This document shows positions 54,285-64,000 of a DNA stretch of 64,000 nt, one piece after another; the stretch's first letter is position 1; every line of letters starts with the position of its first letter. The notes beneath the pieces were generated by a model. It made no database searches. It was given only the letters and a program-made list of their open reading frames with translations, and was not told the origin of the DNA. The position numbers and the translations under genes were made by a program. Source of the DNA: Moraxella macacae 0408225 (GTDB lineage: Bacteria; Pseudomonadota; Gammaproteobacteria; Pseudomonadales; Moraxellaceae); assembly GCF_000320365.1 (NCBI RefSeq), contig NZ_ANIN01000001.1:1054001-1118000 (forward strand), given 5' to 3'.

Positions 54285-56090
54285 ATGACCGCTTTAGCAC
54301 AAATTCGTAATTTTTCCATTATTGCTCACATTGATCACGGAAAATCCACGCTTGCAGATCGCTTAATTCAGATGTGTGGTGGGCTTGATGAACGTGAAAT
54401 GCAAGCCCAAGTTCTTGATTCTATGGATATTGAGCGAGAACGTGGCATTACGATTAAAGCCCAGTCGGTAACGCTTTACTACACACACCCAAATGGCAAA
54501 AAATATCAATTTAACTTTATTGATACGCCGGGGCATGTGGATTTTTCTTATGAAGTTTCACGTTCTTTGGCTGCGTGCGAGGGGGCGTTGTTGGTTGTGG
54601 ACGCCGCCCAAGGTGTTGAAGCCCAGTCGGTTGCCAATTGTTATACGGCGATCGAGCAAGGTCTTGAGGTATTGCCTGTACTAAATAAAATTGATTTGCC
54701 ACAAGTTGAACCTGAACGCGTCATTCAAGAAATTGAAGATATTATTGGCATCGAGGCAACCGAAGCACCACGCGTATCAGCAAAAACTGGTGTGGGTGTA
54801 GAAGAGTTGCTACAAGCGATTGTAGAAAAAATTCCAGCACCAGACGGCGATCGTGATGCCCCATTACAAGCCTTGATTATTGATTCTTGGTTTGACAATT
54901 ATTTGGGCGTGGTGTCGCTTGTGCGTGTGCGTCAAGGCACGCTAAAAAAAGATGACAAAATTTTTATCAAATCTACAAAATCAAGTCATATCGTAACCTC
55001 GATCGGCGTATTTACTCCAAAAACGTTAGAAACCAATGTGCTACAAGCAGGCGAGGTAGGTTTTGTCATTGCAGGGATTAAGGACATCGGTGGTGCTCCT
55101 GTTGGTGATACCATAACACTTGCAAAAACGCCTGAAACAGACAGCATTCCGGGTTTTCAAAAGGTAAAACCGCAAGTGTATGCAGGCTTGTTTCCTGTGG
55201 ATTCTGGTGATTTTGAAGCGTTTCGAGAAGCCTTGCAAAAATTGCAAATCAACGATGCTGCGTTATTTTTTGAACCCGATACCTCCGATGCGTTAGGATT
55301 TGGTTTTCGTTGTGGTTTTTTGGGCATGCTCCATATGGAAATTATCCAAGAACGCTTAGAGCGTGAGTACGATCTGGATTTGATTACCACAGCTCCAACG
55401 GTGATTTATGAAATTAAAAAGAAAAACGGCGAGGTTATCCAAATTGACAACCCATCAAAATTGCCTGATGTGGGTGTGATAGATGAATTTCGTGAGCCAA
55501 TTGCTCGTTGTAATATCTTAGTTCCGCAGGATTATTTGGGCAATGTGATCACCTTGTGCATTGAGCGTCGCGGTGTGCAAGTAGACATGAAATTTATGGC
55601 AAATCAAGTGCAACTCACTTTTGACATACCGATGGGTGAGGTGGTGATGGATTTTTTTGATCGTTTAAAATCGGTTTCGCGCGGTTTTGCATCGCTTGAT
55701 TATGGGTTTGAGCGTTTTTTGGCGGATAAATTGGTGCGTGTTGATGTATTGATTAACGGCGAAAAAGTCGATGCCTTGGCTATGATTTGTCATGCCAATC
55801 AAGCTCGTTATCGTGGCAATCAACTGGTAGAAAAAATGAAAGAACTCATTCCGCGCCAAATGTTTGATGTTGCCATTCAAGCGGCGATAGGCAGTCAAAT
55901 TATTGCACGCAGCACGGTAAAAGCCTTGCGTAAAGACGTATTGGCAAAATGTTACGGCGGTGATGTGTCGCGCAAGAAAAAATTATTGTCAAAACAAAAA
56001 GAAGGCAAAAAACGCATGAAACAAGTTGGACGTGTGGAAATTCCACAAGAGGCGTTTTTGGCAGTGTTAAAAGTGGACAATCAATCATAA
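54285..56090 (+). CDS. lepA: Elongation factor 4 (LepA)
   Basis: A 601-residue translational GTPase of standard length. [14 protein letters not shown], the switch region [18 protein letters not shown] and NKIDLP are intact, and the unique C-terminal domain (about 490-600) ends [25 protein letters not shown] precedes the ATG. It is followed by lepB, the classical lepA-lepB pair. The 42-base gap to lepB contains a duplicated AATTATAAGGTAATT. Confidence 0.98.
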   Translation: MTALAQIRNFSIIAHIDHGKSTLADRLIQMCGGLDEREMQAQVLDSMDIERERGITIKAQSVTLYYTHPNGKKYQFNFIDTPGHVDFSYEVSRSLAACEGALLVVDAAQGVEAQSVANCYTAIEQGLEVLPVLNKIDLPQVEPERVIQEIEDIIGIEATEAPRVSAKTGVGVEELLQAIVEKIPAPDGDRDAPLQALIIDSWFDNYLGVVSLVRVRQGTLKKDDKIFIKSTKSSHIVTSIGVFTPKTLETNVLQAGEVGFVIAGIKDIGGAPVGDTITLAKTPETDSIPGFQKVKPQVYAGLFPVDSGDFEAFREALQKLQINDAALFFEPDTSDALGFGFRCGFLGMLHMEIIQERLEREYDLDLITTAPTVIYEIKKKNGEVIQIDNPSKLPDVGVIDEFREPIARCNILVPQDYLGNVITLCIERRGVQVDMKFMANQVQLTFDIPMGEVVMDFFDRLKSVSRGFASLDYGFERFLADKLVRVDVLINGEKVDALAMICHANQARYRGNQLVEKMKELIPRQMFDVAIQAAIGSQIIARSTVKALRKDVLAKCYGGDVSRKKKLLSKQKEGKKRMKQVGRVEIPQEAFLAVLKVDNQS

Positions 56091-56132
56091 GCAACCCAAT
56101 TATAAGGTAATTAATTATAAGGTAATTATTGC

Positions 56133-57017
56133 ATGGATTTTGATTTTAATTTAATTCTTGTGCCTGCGACGTTGATTTTAGGGGCAATTTGGCTGTTGGA
56201 TACCTTGGTTTTAAAGCAAAAAAAAACCAAAGGCTTAGAAAAATCATATGCTCCTGTGCGTTGGGCGTATGATTTTTTTCCGATTTTGGCCGTGGTGTTG
56301 GCGGTGCGATCGTTTTTGATTGAACCGTTTAATATACCATCGTCATCTATGGTGCCAACCCTTTATACAGGCGATTTTATTGCAGTTAATAAATATACTT
56401 ATGGTATCCGCTTGCCTTTGCTTAACAAAAAAATCATGGATATCAATAACCCACAACACGGTGATGTGGTGGTATTTCGTTATCCACAAAATCCAAAAAT
56501 TTATTATATTAAACGCGTTATCGGTGTTGGTGGTGATACTGTAAGTTTTGATAACGGTGTGTTAAGTGTCAATGGACAAGCGATCGCAACTCAAGCGGTT
56601 GAATTTAACGCCAATCCAACACTCACAGAACAATTATACCCTGTAGAGCAAAATGCCGAACAAGCCAAACTACAAGGTGTCAGTGAAGAACAAGTTGCCA
56701 GCTACACTCAAGAAACCCCCAGTGCAGGAGGGCAACATTTGGTGCGTCATTTGGGTGATAATGTATGGTATCAATATGCCAGCTTTTTACAACAAGTCAG
56801 TCCAACCTTACTCACAAGCGAGGGCAAAAAATGGCAAGTAACCGTACCACAAGGACAGTATTTTGTGATGGGAGATAACCGCGATCGCAGTGCAGACAGT
56901 CGTTTTTGGGGTTTTGTTCCTGATGAAAACATTGCAGGCAAAGCGGTGTATATATGGATGCACAAACCAAGCGGTTTTAATTTGCCAAGTTTTAGTCGAA
57001 ATGGTGCAATTCATTAA
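56133..57017 (+). CDS. lepB: Signal peptidase I
   Basis: A 294-residue membrane protease. Two N-terminal membrane segments are followed by the catalytic serine in [10 protein letters not shown] near residue 72 and the catalytic lysine in [12 protein letters not shown] near residue 128; [16 protein letters not shown] is the C-terminal signature. It removes signal peptides of exported proteins. An insert (about 160-215) rich in Gln/Glu lies in the periplasmic part. Confidence 0.96.
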   Translation: MDFDFNLILVPATLILGAIWLLDTLVLKQKKTKGLEKSYAPVRWAYDFFPILAVVLAVRSFLIEPFNIPSSSMVPTLYTGDFIAVNKYTYGIRLPLLNKKIMDINNPQHGDVVVFRYPQNPKIYYIKRVIGVGGDTVSFDNGVLSVNGQAIATQAVEFNANPTLTEQLYPVEQNAEQAKLQGVSEEQVASYTQETPSAGGQHLVRHLGDNVWYQYASFLQQVSPTLLTSEGKKWQVTVPQGQYFVMGDNRDRSADSRFWGFVPDENIAGKAVYIWMHKPSGFNLPSFSRNGAIH

Positions 57018-57094
57018 TTTTACTTGACGTTTTTGTTAGGTTCGGTTAAATTAGCGGTTATTTTTGGACTGATTTTAAATTTTTAGAGGTCGTT

Positions 57095-57487
57095 ATGAAT
57101 TTACCAAATAATCAACGCGGTATGAGTATATCAGGCATTGTTATTTTGATTTGCATGTTGGTCGTCTGTTTTAAAGTTGGTTTGGGTATCTTACCTGCAC
57201 ATATTGGCAATTATCAATTAAAAAAATCAGTGGCGTGGGAGCTAAAAAAAGCCAATGAAAACAGAATTTCTACAAAAGAGTTGATGAGTAATTTGGCATC
57301 ACAGTGGTCGATTAATGGTTTTTCGAAGAAACCTGATGAGGTTGTCAAAATTGTTAAAGGTACACCGGGTGATATCTCTTTAAAGCTCGTTTATGCAGAA
57401 GAAAACAACTTTTTTGGTAATGTGTTTATTGTCAATCGTTTTGAAGATAGCATCACAGCAGAAGATGCCAAATCTGCCACCCAATAA
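57095..57487 (+). CDS. DUF4845 membrane protein
   Basis: A 130-residue protein with one N-terminal membrane helix (GMSISGIVILICMLVVCFKV) and a small periplasmic domain. The position between lepB and rnc is that of DUF4845 in pseudomonads and relatives. AGAGGTCGTT precedes the ATG. Its role is unknown; the pilin-like N terminus suggests an inner-membrane anchor. Confidence 0.8.
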   Translation: MNLPNNQRGMSISGIVILICMLVVCFKVGLGILPAHIGNYQLKKSVAWELKKANENRISTKELMSNLASQWSINGFSKKPDEVVKIVKGTPGDISLKLVYAEENNFFGNVFIVNRFEDSITAEDAKSATQ

Positions 57488-57591
57488 CTTACGATAATTT
57501 TTAACTTACGATAATTTTTGATCTTAATTCAAACAATTTGAATAAAAACCATTTTGCTTTTATTATTTGCTTAGCTTAGTTCTACTTATCC

Positions 57592-58359
57592 ATGATTGCG
57601 ACAATTCCAACCTTTGATGTTAAAAAATTACCGTCTCAAGTACGCAAGCTAAGTGCTTTGTCCTATGAGATGGGATATCATTTTAGTAATCCAAATTTGC
57701 CCATATTGGCATTAATGCACCGCTCTTTTGATCCTTTGGTTAACTACGAACGCCTTGAGTTTTTGGGTGATGCCTTGTTGGGCGTGGTCATTGCTGAAGC
57801 CTTATATGAGCGTTATCCTAACCACAACGAAGGGCGGCTAACTCGCATGCGTGCCACTTTGGTAAGAGAATCCAGTCTTGCTATGATTGCCAATGAGTTA
57901 AAACTGTTTGATTATTTGATTTTGGGCGTGGGCGAGCGTAAAGGCGGCGGCCGTCATCGCATTTCTATTTTGGCTGATGCAGTGGAGGCCTTGATTGGGG
58001 CAATTTATTTGGACAGTGGTGATTTTATCACGGTAAAACAATGTATTTTAACGTGGTATGAAAAATATGCGTTATTTGGACTGATTCAAGAGCAACAAAT
58101 CCTAAAAGATGCCAAATCTCGCTTGCAAGAATTGCTACAAGCCCACCAATTGCCCTTGCCAAAATATGAATTGTTAGAAACCATTGGCAATGCTCCCAAT
58201 CAAATTTTTCGTGTTCAATGTTCGGTTGTGGGTTTTATCCATGCCAATCAAACCGAGCAAATCACTACTGCCACAGGCGAGAGCCGACGCATTGCGGAGC
58301 AACGCTGTGCTGAGACGATGATACAGATCATAACGGATAAGTTGGCAGTGTTAAAATAA
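57592..58359 (+). CDS. rnc: Ribonuclease III
   Basis: A 255-residue enzyme with the catalytic signature NYERLEFLGDALLG near residue 50, the second acidic site in ILADAVEALIGAIYLDSG, and a C-terminal double-stranded-RNA-binding domain (about 180-250). It processes rRNA and other duplex RNAs. era, which usually follows rnc, is absent; the next gene is fruB after 220 bases. Confidence 0.97.
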   Translation: MIATIPTFDVKKLPSQVRKLSALSYEMGYHFSNPNLPILALMHRSFDPLVNYERLEFLGDALLGVVIAEALYERYPNHNEGRLTRMRATLVRESSLAMIANELKLFDYLILGVGERKGGGRHRISILADAVEALIGAIYLDSGDFITVKQCILTWYEKYALFGLIQEQQILKDAKSRLQELLQAHQLPLPKYELLETIGNAPNQIFRVQCSVVGFIHANQTEQITTATGESRRIAEQRCAETMIQIITDKLAVLK

Positions 58360-58443
58360 CCAAGATTTTGTAAAATTAATCTTAATAAAACCTAACCATT
58401 GCCAACAAAAACTCATTAATTCACACCCATCAATTGTCGATTG

Positions 58444-58455
58444 TGGCAATTGCCA
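58444..58455. promoter_or_regulatory. Perfect palindrome upstream of fruB
   Basis: TGGCAATTGCCA is a perfect 12-base palindrome about 125 bases before fruB. An extended -10 (TGC then TAAAAT, 58503-58508) lies downstream. It is a candidate operator, but no regulator gene is in view and the pattern does not match the Cra site I know. Confidence 0.4.
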
Positions 58456-58529
58456 ACCAACAAATTGTTGTGAAAAAATCTCGAAATTGGCTTAAATTGT
58501 GCTAAAATGAATCCATTTTACAACCAGAG

Positions 58530-58570
58530 ATTTGACACTACAAATTTGACACTACAGATTTGAAACTACA
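58530..58570. repeat. 14-bp tandem repeats just before fruB
   Basis: Three copies of ATTTGACACTACA(A/G) lie head to tail, the third with one base changed. The array abuts the AAGGAATGCC ribosome-binding site of fruB, so a copy-number change would alter the leader just upstream of that site. Confidence 0.92.
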
Positions 58571-58579
58571 AGGAATGCC

Positions 58580-61477
58580 ATGCTTGCTTTAACTTTAGAT
58601 CATATTTTTTTGCAACAACACGCTGAAAATAAAGCCGATGCCTTGGCTTTATTGGCGGATATTTTAGTTAAGGAAAACTTAACAACTGATGACTATCTAC
58701 AAGGCTTGCTTGATCGTGAAAATCAAAGCACAACCTACCTTGGACAAGGCATTGCTATTCCACATGGCACACAAAATTCTCAAGATGCGATTTTAAACAC
58801 AGGGGTGAGAATTGCCCATTTTCCAAAGGGTGTAGACTGGGGAAATGACAATACTGTCTACTTGGCTGTAGCAATTGCTACCAAATCAGATGAACATTTA
58901 CAAGTGCTACAGTTGTTAACATCAGCATTAAACAAAGAAGTGAAAGATGATATTCGACAAGCAAAAACCGCCGATGATATTTTAGCAATTCTTAACGCAA
59001 TGCCTGAAAGTTTGGTGTTGCATGAAAATTTGATACAAACTGGTGTTAAGGCTTCTGATTTAGATGAGTTGGCGTATCATGGTTATCAGTTGTTAAAAGC
59101 ACAAAATTTGGTAAGTGCTGGATTTTTAACTAATTTATCGACCAAAAAAGCGATTTTTTTACAGCCAAATGTGTGGGCGGTATTGGGTGATACAGCGGTA
59201 AATCAGCCTGCTGTTGCCATTGTGAAAAATAGTCAAGTTATTGATTTTAATCAACAAAAATTACAAACACTGGTGTTAATTGCCAACCATTCAAGTCTGG
59301 ATCAACAAAAATTACAACAGTTGCTTGATGTGTTGTTTCAAAGTGATTTAACCACAGACGATCGCCGTAAAATTGCAGGGCAAATTCAGGCTAAAACCAT
59401 TCCAGATTGGCAAAAACAGACGGTTGTTGTGCCAAATCAGCACGGTTTACATGCTCGCCCTGCCACCCAGTTGGTGAATATGGTTAAGGGGCTTTCGGGT
59501 GAAATTAAGGTAGCGGTTGATGGTGTGAATTTTGTTTCGGCAAAAAGTTTGACCAATTTATTGGCTTTGGGGGCAAATTATGGACAAACGTTGACTTTTA
59601 TTGCAGAACCAAATAGCGAAAGTGAACAAGCATTGCCAAAGGTGATTAGAGCGGTAAAACAAGGCTTGGGTGAAACGGTTGAACCGATTGTACAAAGTAA
59701 CGCCATCGATGCAACAAGCCAATCAGAAATTGGTGAAAATTTGACATGGGTTGATCCATTTGTCATGCCAAACGCTAAGCCAAAAGGCATTGGAGCATCG
59801 CAAGGTGTGGCGGTTGGACAAGCGGTGGTAATAACTCCAAAAACATATGCGTATCAGCAAACAAGCAACGACAACCAAGCAGAAAAAACTAAATTGCAAC
59901 AAGCGATCGAACAAGTCAAACAAAGTTTAGAAAAATTGATAAAAACCGCCCAGAAAAAAGAAATTGCCGAGATTTTTACCGCTCATTTGGCATTGTTGGA
60001 CGATCCTAAATTGTTAAGTGATGTTAATCAGAAAATTGAGAATAACTTTACAGCACCGTATGCGTGGCATCATTGTATTGAACAAACCGCCAAAGTGCAA
60101 GAAAGTCTAAACAATCCATTGCTTGCTGAAAGGGCGATGGATTTGCGTGATGTGGGTGATAAAGTATTGGCATTATTGTGTGGTGAAAATTTAGCAGAAT
60201 TGCCAACAGATTCTTACATATTGGTGAAGCATGACTTAATGCCTAGTGATGTTGCGCGTCTCGATAGTCGCTATGTGGCGGGAATTTTGACGGCGGTTGG
60301 CGGAGCAAGTTCGCACAGTGCAATTGTGGCTCGTGCCTTAGGCATTCCTGCGGTTGTGGGAGCAGGGGCACAAGTGTTGCAGGTTGATCGTGGTACACAG
60401 ATTTTGCTTAATGGCTTGACGGGTGAATTTGTCATCAATCCTAAACAACCGCAAATTGAGCATGCAATTGCTTTGCAACAATCACAACAACAATTTGCCA
60501 AATTAGCCCTCGATACCGCTCAACAGCCTGCGATCACTCTTGACAAGCATCATATTGAAGTGGCGGTGAATATTGGTGATCTGAAACATGCAAAAGATGC
60601 GGTAACAAAAGGAGCAGAGGGCGTAGGTTTGTTGCGTACTGAATTTGTTTTTATGAAACACAACACCATGCCTGATGTACAAACGCAGATTCTTGATTAT
60701 AAAAAAGTTTTTGAGGCAATGGCTGATCGCCCAGTGGTGGTGCGTACGCTTGATGTTGGCGGAGATAAACCGTTGCCTTATCTTGTGATAAATCACGAGG
60801 AGAATCCGTTTTTGGGCGTGCGTGGCGTGCGTTTAACCTTGCGCCGTCCTGATATTTTTAAAGAGCAACTCACCGCGTTGGTGCAAGCCTCGCAAGGCAA
60901 AGATTTACGCATTATGTTTCCGATGATCGCCCGTCTTGAAGAATGGCAGAAGGCTTGTACAATTTTAGATGATGTGTTGGCAAACAACCCACACGATAAA
61001 TTGCAAGTAGGCATGATGATTGAAGTGCCAAGTGCAGCGATTATGGCAGAAAAATTTGCCCCATATGTGGACTTTTTTAGCATTGGCACGAACGATTTGA
61101 CTCAATACACGCTTGCAATTGACCGCGGCCACCCTGTATTATCGGCTGAGGCAGATGGTTTGCACCCGAGTGTGCTGCGATTGATTGACAATACGGTAAA
61201 ATACGCCCACAAACATGGCAAATGGGTGGGTGTGTGCGGTGAATTGGGAGCGGATACTGAAGCTATCCCTGTACTGCTTGGGCTTGGTGTTGATGAATTG
61301 TCGGTATCGTTAAACCAAATTCCGCTTGTCAAAATGCAAATTCGCAATTTATCTTATCAATCATGCCAATCCCTTGCCACACAAGCCTTAGCGTGTGATA
61401 CCGCCACTTCTGTGCGTGCATTAAGTCAAGATTTTTTAAGCCATCACCAACAACAAGGCAGTTTGTATGAACAATAA
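58580..61477 (+). CDS. fruB: Fructose phosphotransferase EIIA-HPr-EI fusion FruB
   Basis: A 965-residue three-domain protein. The EIIA(Fru) domain (1-145) has the phosphorylated His62 in IPHGTQ; a spacer region leads to an HPr domain with the active His291 in NQHGLHARPA; the enzyme I domain (about 395-960) has the active His579 in GGASSHSAIVA and LLRTEFVFM. One protein thus carries phosphate from PEP to the membrane EIIBC. AAGGAATGCC precedes the ATG. It overlaps fruK by 11 bases. Confidence 0.97.
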   Translation: MLALTLDHIFLQQHAENKADALALLADILVKENLTTDDYLQGLLDRENQSTTYLGQGIAIPHGTQNSQDAILNTGVRIAHFPKGVDWGNDNTVYLAVAIATKSDEHLQVLQLLTSALNKEVKDDIRQAKTADDILAILNAMPESLVLHENLIQTGVKASDLDELAYHGYQLLKAQNLVSAGFLTNLSTKKAIFLQPNVWAVLGDTAVNQPAVAIVKNSQVIDFNQQKLQTLVLIANHSSLDQQKLQQLLDVLFQSDLTTDDRRKIAGQIQAKTIPDWQKQTVVVPNQHGLHARPATQLVNMVKGLSGEIKVAVDGVNFVSAKSLTNLLALGANYGQTLTFIAEPNSESEQALPKVIRAVKQGLGETVEPIVQSNAIDATSQSEIGENLTWVDPFVMPNAKPKGIGASQGVAVGQAVVITPKTYAYQQTSNDNQAEKTKLQQAIEQVKQSLEKLIKTAQKKEIAEIFTAHLALLDDPKLLSDVNQKIENNFTAPYAWHHCIEQTAKVQESLNNPLLAERAMDLRDVGDKVLALLCGENLAELPTDSYILVKHDLMPSDVARLDSRYVAGILTAVGGASSHSAIVARALGIPAVVGAGAQVLQVDRGTQILLNGLTGEFVINPKQPQIEHAIALQQSQQQFAKLALDTAQQPAITLDKHHIEVAVNIGDLKHAKDAVTKGAEGVGLLRTEFVFMKHNTMPDVQTQILDYKKVFEAMADRPVVVRTLDVGGDKPLPYLVINHEENPFLGVRGVRLTLRRPDIFKEQLTALVQASQGKDLRIMFPMIARLEEWQKACTILDDVLANNPHDKLQVGMMIEVPSAAIMAEKFAPYVDFFSIGTNDLTQYTLAIDRGHPVLSAEADGLHPSVLRLIDNTVKYAHKHGKWVGVCGELGADTEAIPVLLGLGVDELSVSLNQIPLVKMQIRNLSYQSCQSLATQALACDTATSVRALSQDFLSHHQQQGSLYEQ

Positions 61478-62417
61478 AAAAAGTGCGTTGTGTATCACGC
61501 TAAATCCTGCACTTGATGTAACGTTAAGCCTTGACAAGCTACATATCGGAGCGGTAAATCGCACAACTCAAAACCAAACTGATCCTGCTGGTAAGGGCAT
61601 TAATGTGGCGTGCGTGTTATCACAGCTTGGACATGATGTGGTGGTAACGGGGTTTTTGGGGCAGGGCAATCGGCAAATTTTTGATGATAAGTTTAACAAA
61701 TTGAAACTGGATAATCAATTTATTTATGTAAACGGAGACACACGCCAAAACATCAAACTTGCTGAAAAAAATGGACAAATGACCGATATTAATAGCAAAG
61801 GTTTTTTGGTGGACAAAACCGCCAAAAGCGAGTTGTTTGATCGCATTGCAAGCCTTGCTACAACCTGTGAATTTGTTGTTTTGTCAGGCAGTTTACCACA
61901 AGGGTTTGATTTGTTGGATTTTGATCGATTGATTAAACTGATTTTAAGCCTTAATCCAAAACTTGTGATAGACACCAGTGGCGATGCGTTAAAAGTTGCA
62001 ACAAACAACTCTCCTTTTATGATTAAGCCAAACCTTGCAGAATTGCACGATGCGTTTGGCATTGACGTAGAGGATTTAAAGGCAGAGGTGGCATTGTTTG
62101 ATCGCTTACACAGTGATATTACACACATTGTGATATCCAAGGGCGAAGATGGTGTAAATTGGCTACAAAAATCCAAGCACAAAATCCTGATTGCCAACGC
62201 ACCAAAGGTTGCGATAAAAAGCACGGTGGGCGCAGGTGATACTATGGTAGCAGGCATGGTGCATGGTTTTTTGCAAGGCTATGATGACAAAACCATACTG
62301 CAAAATAGCGTGGCATTGGCAAGTCATGCAGTAACCATGATTGGTTTTGATGTGGCAAATAAAAAGGATCAAGAGCGTTTGGTAAGCCAAACCACGGTGA
62401 ATGAAATTAATTTTTAG
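61467..62417 (+). CDS. fruK: 1-phosphofructokinase
   Basis: A 316-residue PfkB-family kinase. TLNPALDVTLSL, DPAGKGINVACVLSQLG, and the catalytic STVGAGDTMVAG motif are present. It phosphorylates fructose-1-phosphate, the product of FruBA import, to fructose-1,6-bisphosphate. It lies between fruB and fruA in the usual fruBKA order. Confidence 0.97.
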   Translation: MNNKKSALCITLNPALDVTLSLDKLHIGAVNRTTQNQTDPAGKGINVACVLSQLGHDVVVTGFLGQGNRQIFDDKFNKLKLDNQFIYVNGDTRQNIKLAEKNGQMTDINSKGFLVDKTAKSELFDRIASLATTCEFVVLSGSLPQGFDLLDFDRLIKLILSLNPKLVIDTSGDALKVATNNSPFMIKPNLAELHDAFGIDVEDLKAEVALFDRLHSDITHIVISKGEDGVNWLQKSKHKILIANAPKVAIKSTVGAGDTMVAGMVHGFLQGYDDKTILQNSVALASHAVTMIGFDVANKKDQERLVSQTTVNEINF

Positions 62418-62427
62418 GCAAAACAAC

Positions 62428-64000
62428 ATGAAAAATTTAGTGATTATCCATGCCAAAGACGACATTGAGGGTTTGATTTTGGCAAAAAAATTGGCGTTTG
62501 ATGCCAAAACTTACGGTGTTTATAGTGATGTTTTAAATGATGAATTCGGTGATGGCATTGACAATGCTATGCTTGAGGCTGCTGATAAAATTGTGGTGAT
62601 AGGTCGGGCAAAATTTGAAGCCTTTGGCGAGTATTTACAAAAATTGACGTTGATTGAACCAATTGATATTGCAGGTGTGCATGCTTTTGATGTGGTAAAA
62701 AACGCCCCTGTTGGTGCAATTGAAAGTGCTAAGGTCGATTTTGGCAAAACCGATTTAAAACCGCTGTCATTTGTAGCAATTACCGCTTGTCCAACAGGGG
62801 TTGCTCATACGTTTATGGCAGCAGAAGCATTGGAAAATGTAGGCAAAGAGCTTGGTTATGCGGTTAAAGTAGAAACCCAAGGATCGGTTGGTGCAAAAAA
62901 TATTTTAACCGCTGATGAAATTGCCAATGCTGATTTTGTGATTTTGGCTGCTGATATTGAAGTGAATGCGGATAGATTTGTTGGTAAAAAAGTGTATCGC
63001 ACCTCAACAGGGCAAGCGTTAAAACACAGCAAGCAAACCTTTGCCAACACCATTCAAAATGCCAAAGTTTATGACAATGGGCAAAAAAACGTAACTGCAG
63101 TAAAATCCGGTACAAAATCATCTGAAAAAATAGGTATTTATAAGCACTTAATGACCGGTGTTTCTTTTATGTTACCGATTGTGGTGGCAGGGGGCTTGCT
63201 AATTGCGATGTCGTTTGTGTTTGGTATCAATGCTTTTGAAGCTAAGGGCAGTCTTGCTGATGTGCTGATGCAGACGGGCAAGGCGGCGTTTTCCTTGATG
63301 ATACCGATTTTGGCAGGTTATATTGCCTATTCAATTGCCGATCGGGCGGGATTGACAGCAGGACTTGTGGGTGGCTGGTTGTCATCTCAGTTGGGGGCAG
63401 GGTTTTTAGGGGCGATTGTGGCAGGTTTTTTGGCAGGTTATATTGCCAATTTTTTAGTCAAAAAAGTACATTTGCCACAGACAATGGAGGCTTTAAAGCC
63501 GATTTTAATCATTCCGCTGTTAAGTTCGCTTGTCATTGGGTTGTTGATGTTTTATGTTGTTGGCACACCTGTGGCATATGTATTAAAAAGTATGGAGGTT
63601 TTTTTAACAGGGCTTGGCACAGGCAATTTGGTATTGCTTGGGGCAATTTTGGGCGGTATGATGTGTGTGGATATGGGCGGGCCGATTAATAAAGCGGCGT
63701 ATACTTTTTCGGTAGGGCTGTTAACACTTGACAATCCCAATCAGTTTCCAATTGCTGCTGCGATGGCAGGCGGTATGGTTCCAGCTATCGGTATGGGAAT
63801 TGCAACGTTGTTGGCAAAAAATAAATTTAGCACCGATGAACAAAACGCAGGTAAGGCATCGCTTGTATTGGGGCTATGTTTTATCAGTGAGGGGGCAATT
63901 CCATTTGCAGCCAAAGATCCAAGCCGTGTTTTACCAAGCTGTATTATTGGCGGGGCATTGACAGGCGGACTTGTTGGTTTAATGAATATGACTCTTGCTG
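62428..64000 (+). CDS. fruA: Fructose phosphotransferase EIIBC, 3' end outside the window
   Basis: About 524 codons are visible without a stop. An N-terminal degenerate EIIB-like part (1-100) precedes the active EIIB domain with the phosphorylated cysteine in ITACPTGVAHT (about residue 117). The EIIC membrane domain begins near residue 235 and runs on, with MCVDMGGPINKAAY and CFISEGAIPFAAKDP. It imports fructose as fructose-1-phosphate. It starts 10 bases after fruK. Confidence 0.96.
   Translation, partial: MKNLVIIHAKDDIEGLILAKKLAFDAKTYGVYSDVLNDEFGDGIDNAMLEAADKIVVIGRAKFEAFGEYLQKLTLIEPIDIAGVHAFDVVKNAPVGAIESAKVDFGKTDLKPLSFVAITACPTGVAHTFMAAEALENVGKELGYAVKVETQGSVGAKNILTADEIANADFVILAADIEVNADRFVGKKVYRTSTGQALKHSKQTFANTIQNAKVYDNGQKNVTAVKSGTKSSEKIGIYKHLMTGVSFMLPIVVAGGLLIAMSFVFGINAFEAKGSLADVLMQTGKAAFSLMIPILAGYIAYSIADRAGLTAGLVGGWLSSQLGAGFLGAIVAGFLAGYIANFLVKKVHLPQTMEALKPILIIPLLSSLVIGLLMFYVVGTPVAYVLKSMEVFLTGLGTGNLVLLGAILGGMMCVDMGGPINKAAYTFSVGLLTLDNPNQFPIAAAMAGGMVPAIGMGIATLLAKNKFSTDEQNAGKASLVLGLCFISEGAIPFAAKDPSRVLPSCIIGGALTGGLVGLMNMTLA

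Overview
The window looks like a chromosomal segment of a gammaproteobacterium of the family Moraxellaceae, most probably a Moraxella-like mucosal species. This is inferred from the AT-rich sequence, the close resemblance by eye of the transferrin receptor to the Moraxella/Neisseria TbpA type, and a gene set typical of that family (stand-alone RsxB, a SdhE/YgfX pair, and the metY-rimP-nusA-infB-rbfA-truB order). No database search was run.

Layout. 1-3404: a haem-use operon (hemS fragment, hmuT, hmuU, hmuV) with tightly overlapping genes and a higher GC content than its neighbours. 3429-5158: ubiA and a metallo-beta-lactamase-fold protein on the minus strand. 5494-7788: tsaB, uppP, rsmJ. 7864-15572: a long minus-strand housekeeping block (dtd, ygfX-like, sdhE, nth, rsxB, three unknown membrane-associated genes, rpe, pyrG, ygfZ). 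15733-20965: yjdM, a rhomboid protease, class I fumarase, queF, nagZ. 21039-27857: the translation/transcription cluster tRNA-fMet, rimP, nusA, infB, rbfA, truB. 28080-30575: a small accessory locus of an MFS exporter broken at a T8 tract and an ATP-grasp ligase carrying a hexapeptide tandem repeat. 30627-32908: an XRE-HTH/AlaA aminotransferase fusion and a glutathione peroxidase. 33035-34804: tRNA-Val, tRNA-Asp, a Fic protein with a palindromic upstream site, and tRNA-Pro. 34928-41200: an orphan binding-protein lipoprotein, moeA, and the capsule-initiating Kdo transferases kpsC and kpsS (kpsS ends in a G9 tract).

41272-53882 is a metal-piracy island. It holds tonB-exbB-exbD, a frameshifted slam gene, tbpB and tbpA (transferrin receptor), and a convergent tdfH/cbpA-like receptor whose Neisseria relative takes zinc from calprotectin. 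Promoters of tonB, tbpB and tdfH each carry a recognisable -35/-10 pair overlapped or closely followed by a Fur-box-like palindrome, so the island is probably iron-repressed as a unit. TonB/ExbB/ExbD would energise both receptors. Slam would move the TbpB lipoprotein to the cell surface, but here its reading frame is broken.

54285-58359: lepA, lepB, a DUF4845 gene and rnc. 58580-64000: a fructose phosphotransferase operon fruB-fruK-fruA, with fruA running off the window.

A recurring feature is short (about 14-18 bp) tandem duplications next to start or stop codons in many spacers. Some repeats are also in frame inside genes (kpsC, the ATP-grasp gene) or just before a start (moeA).
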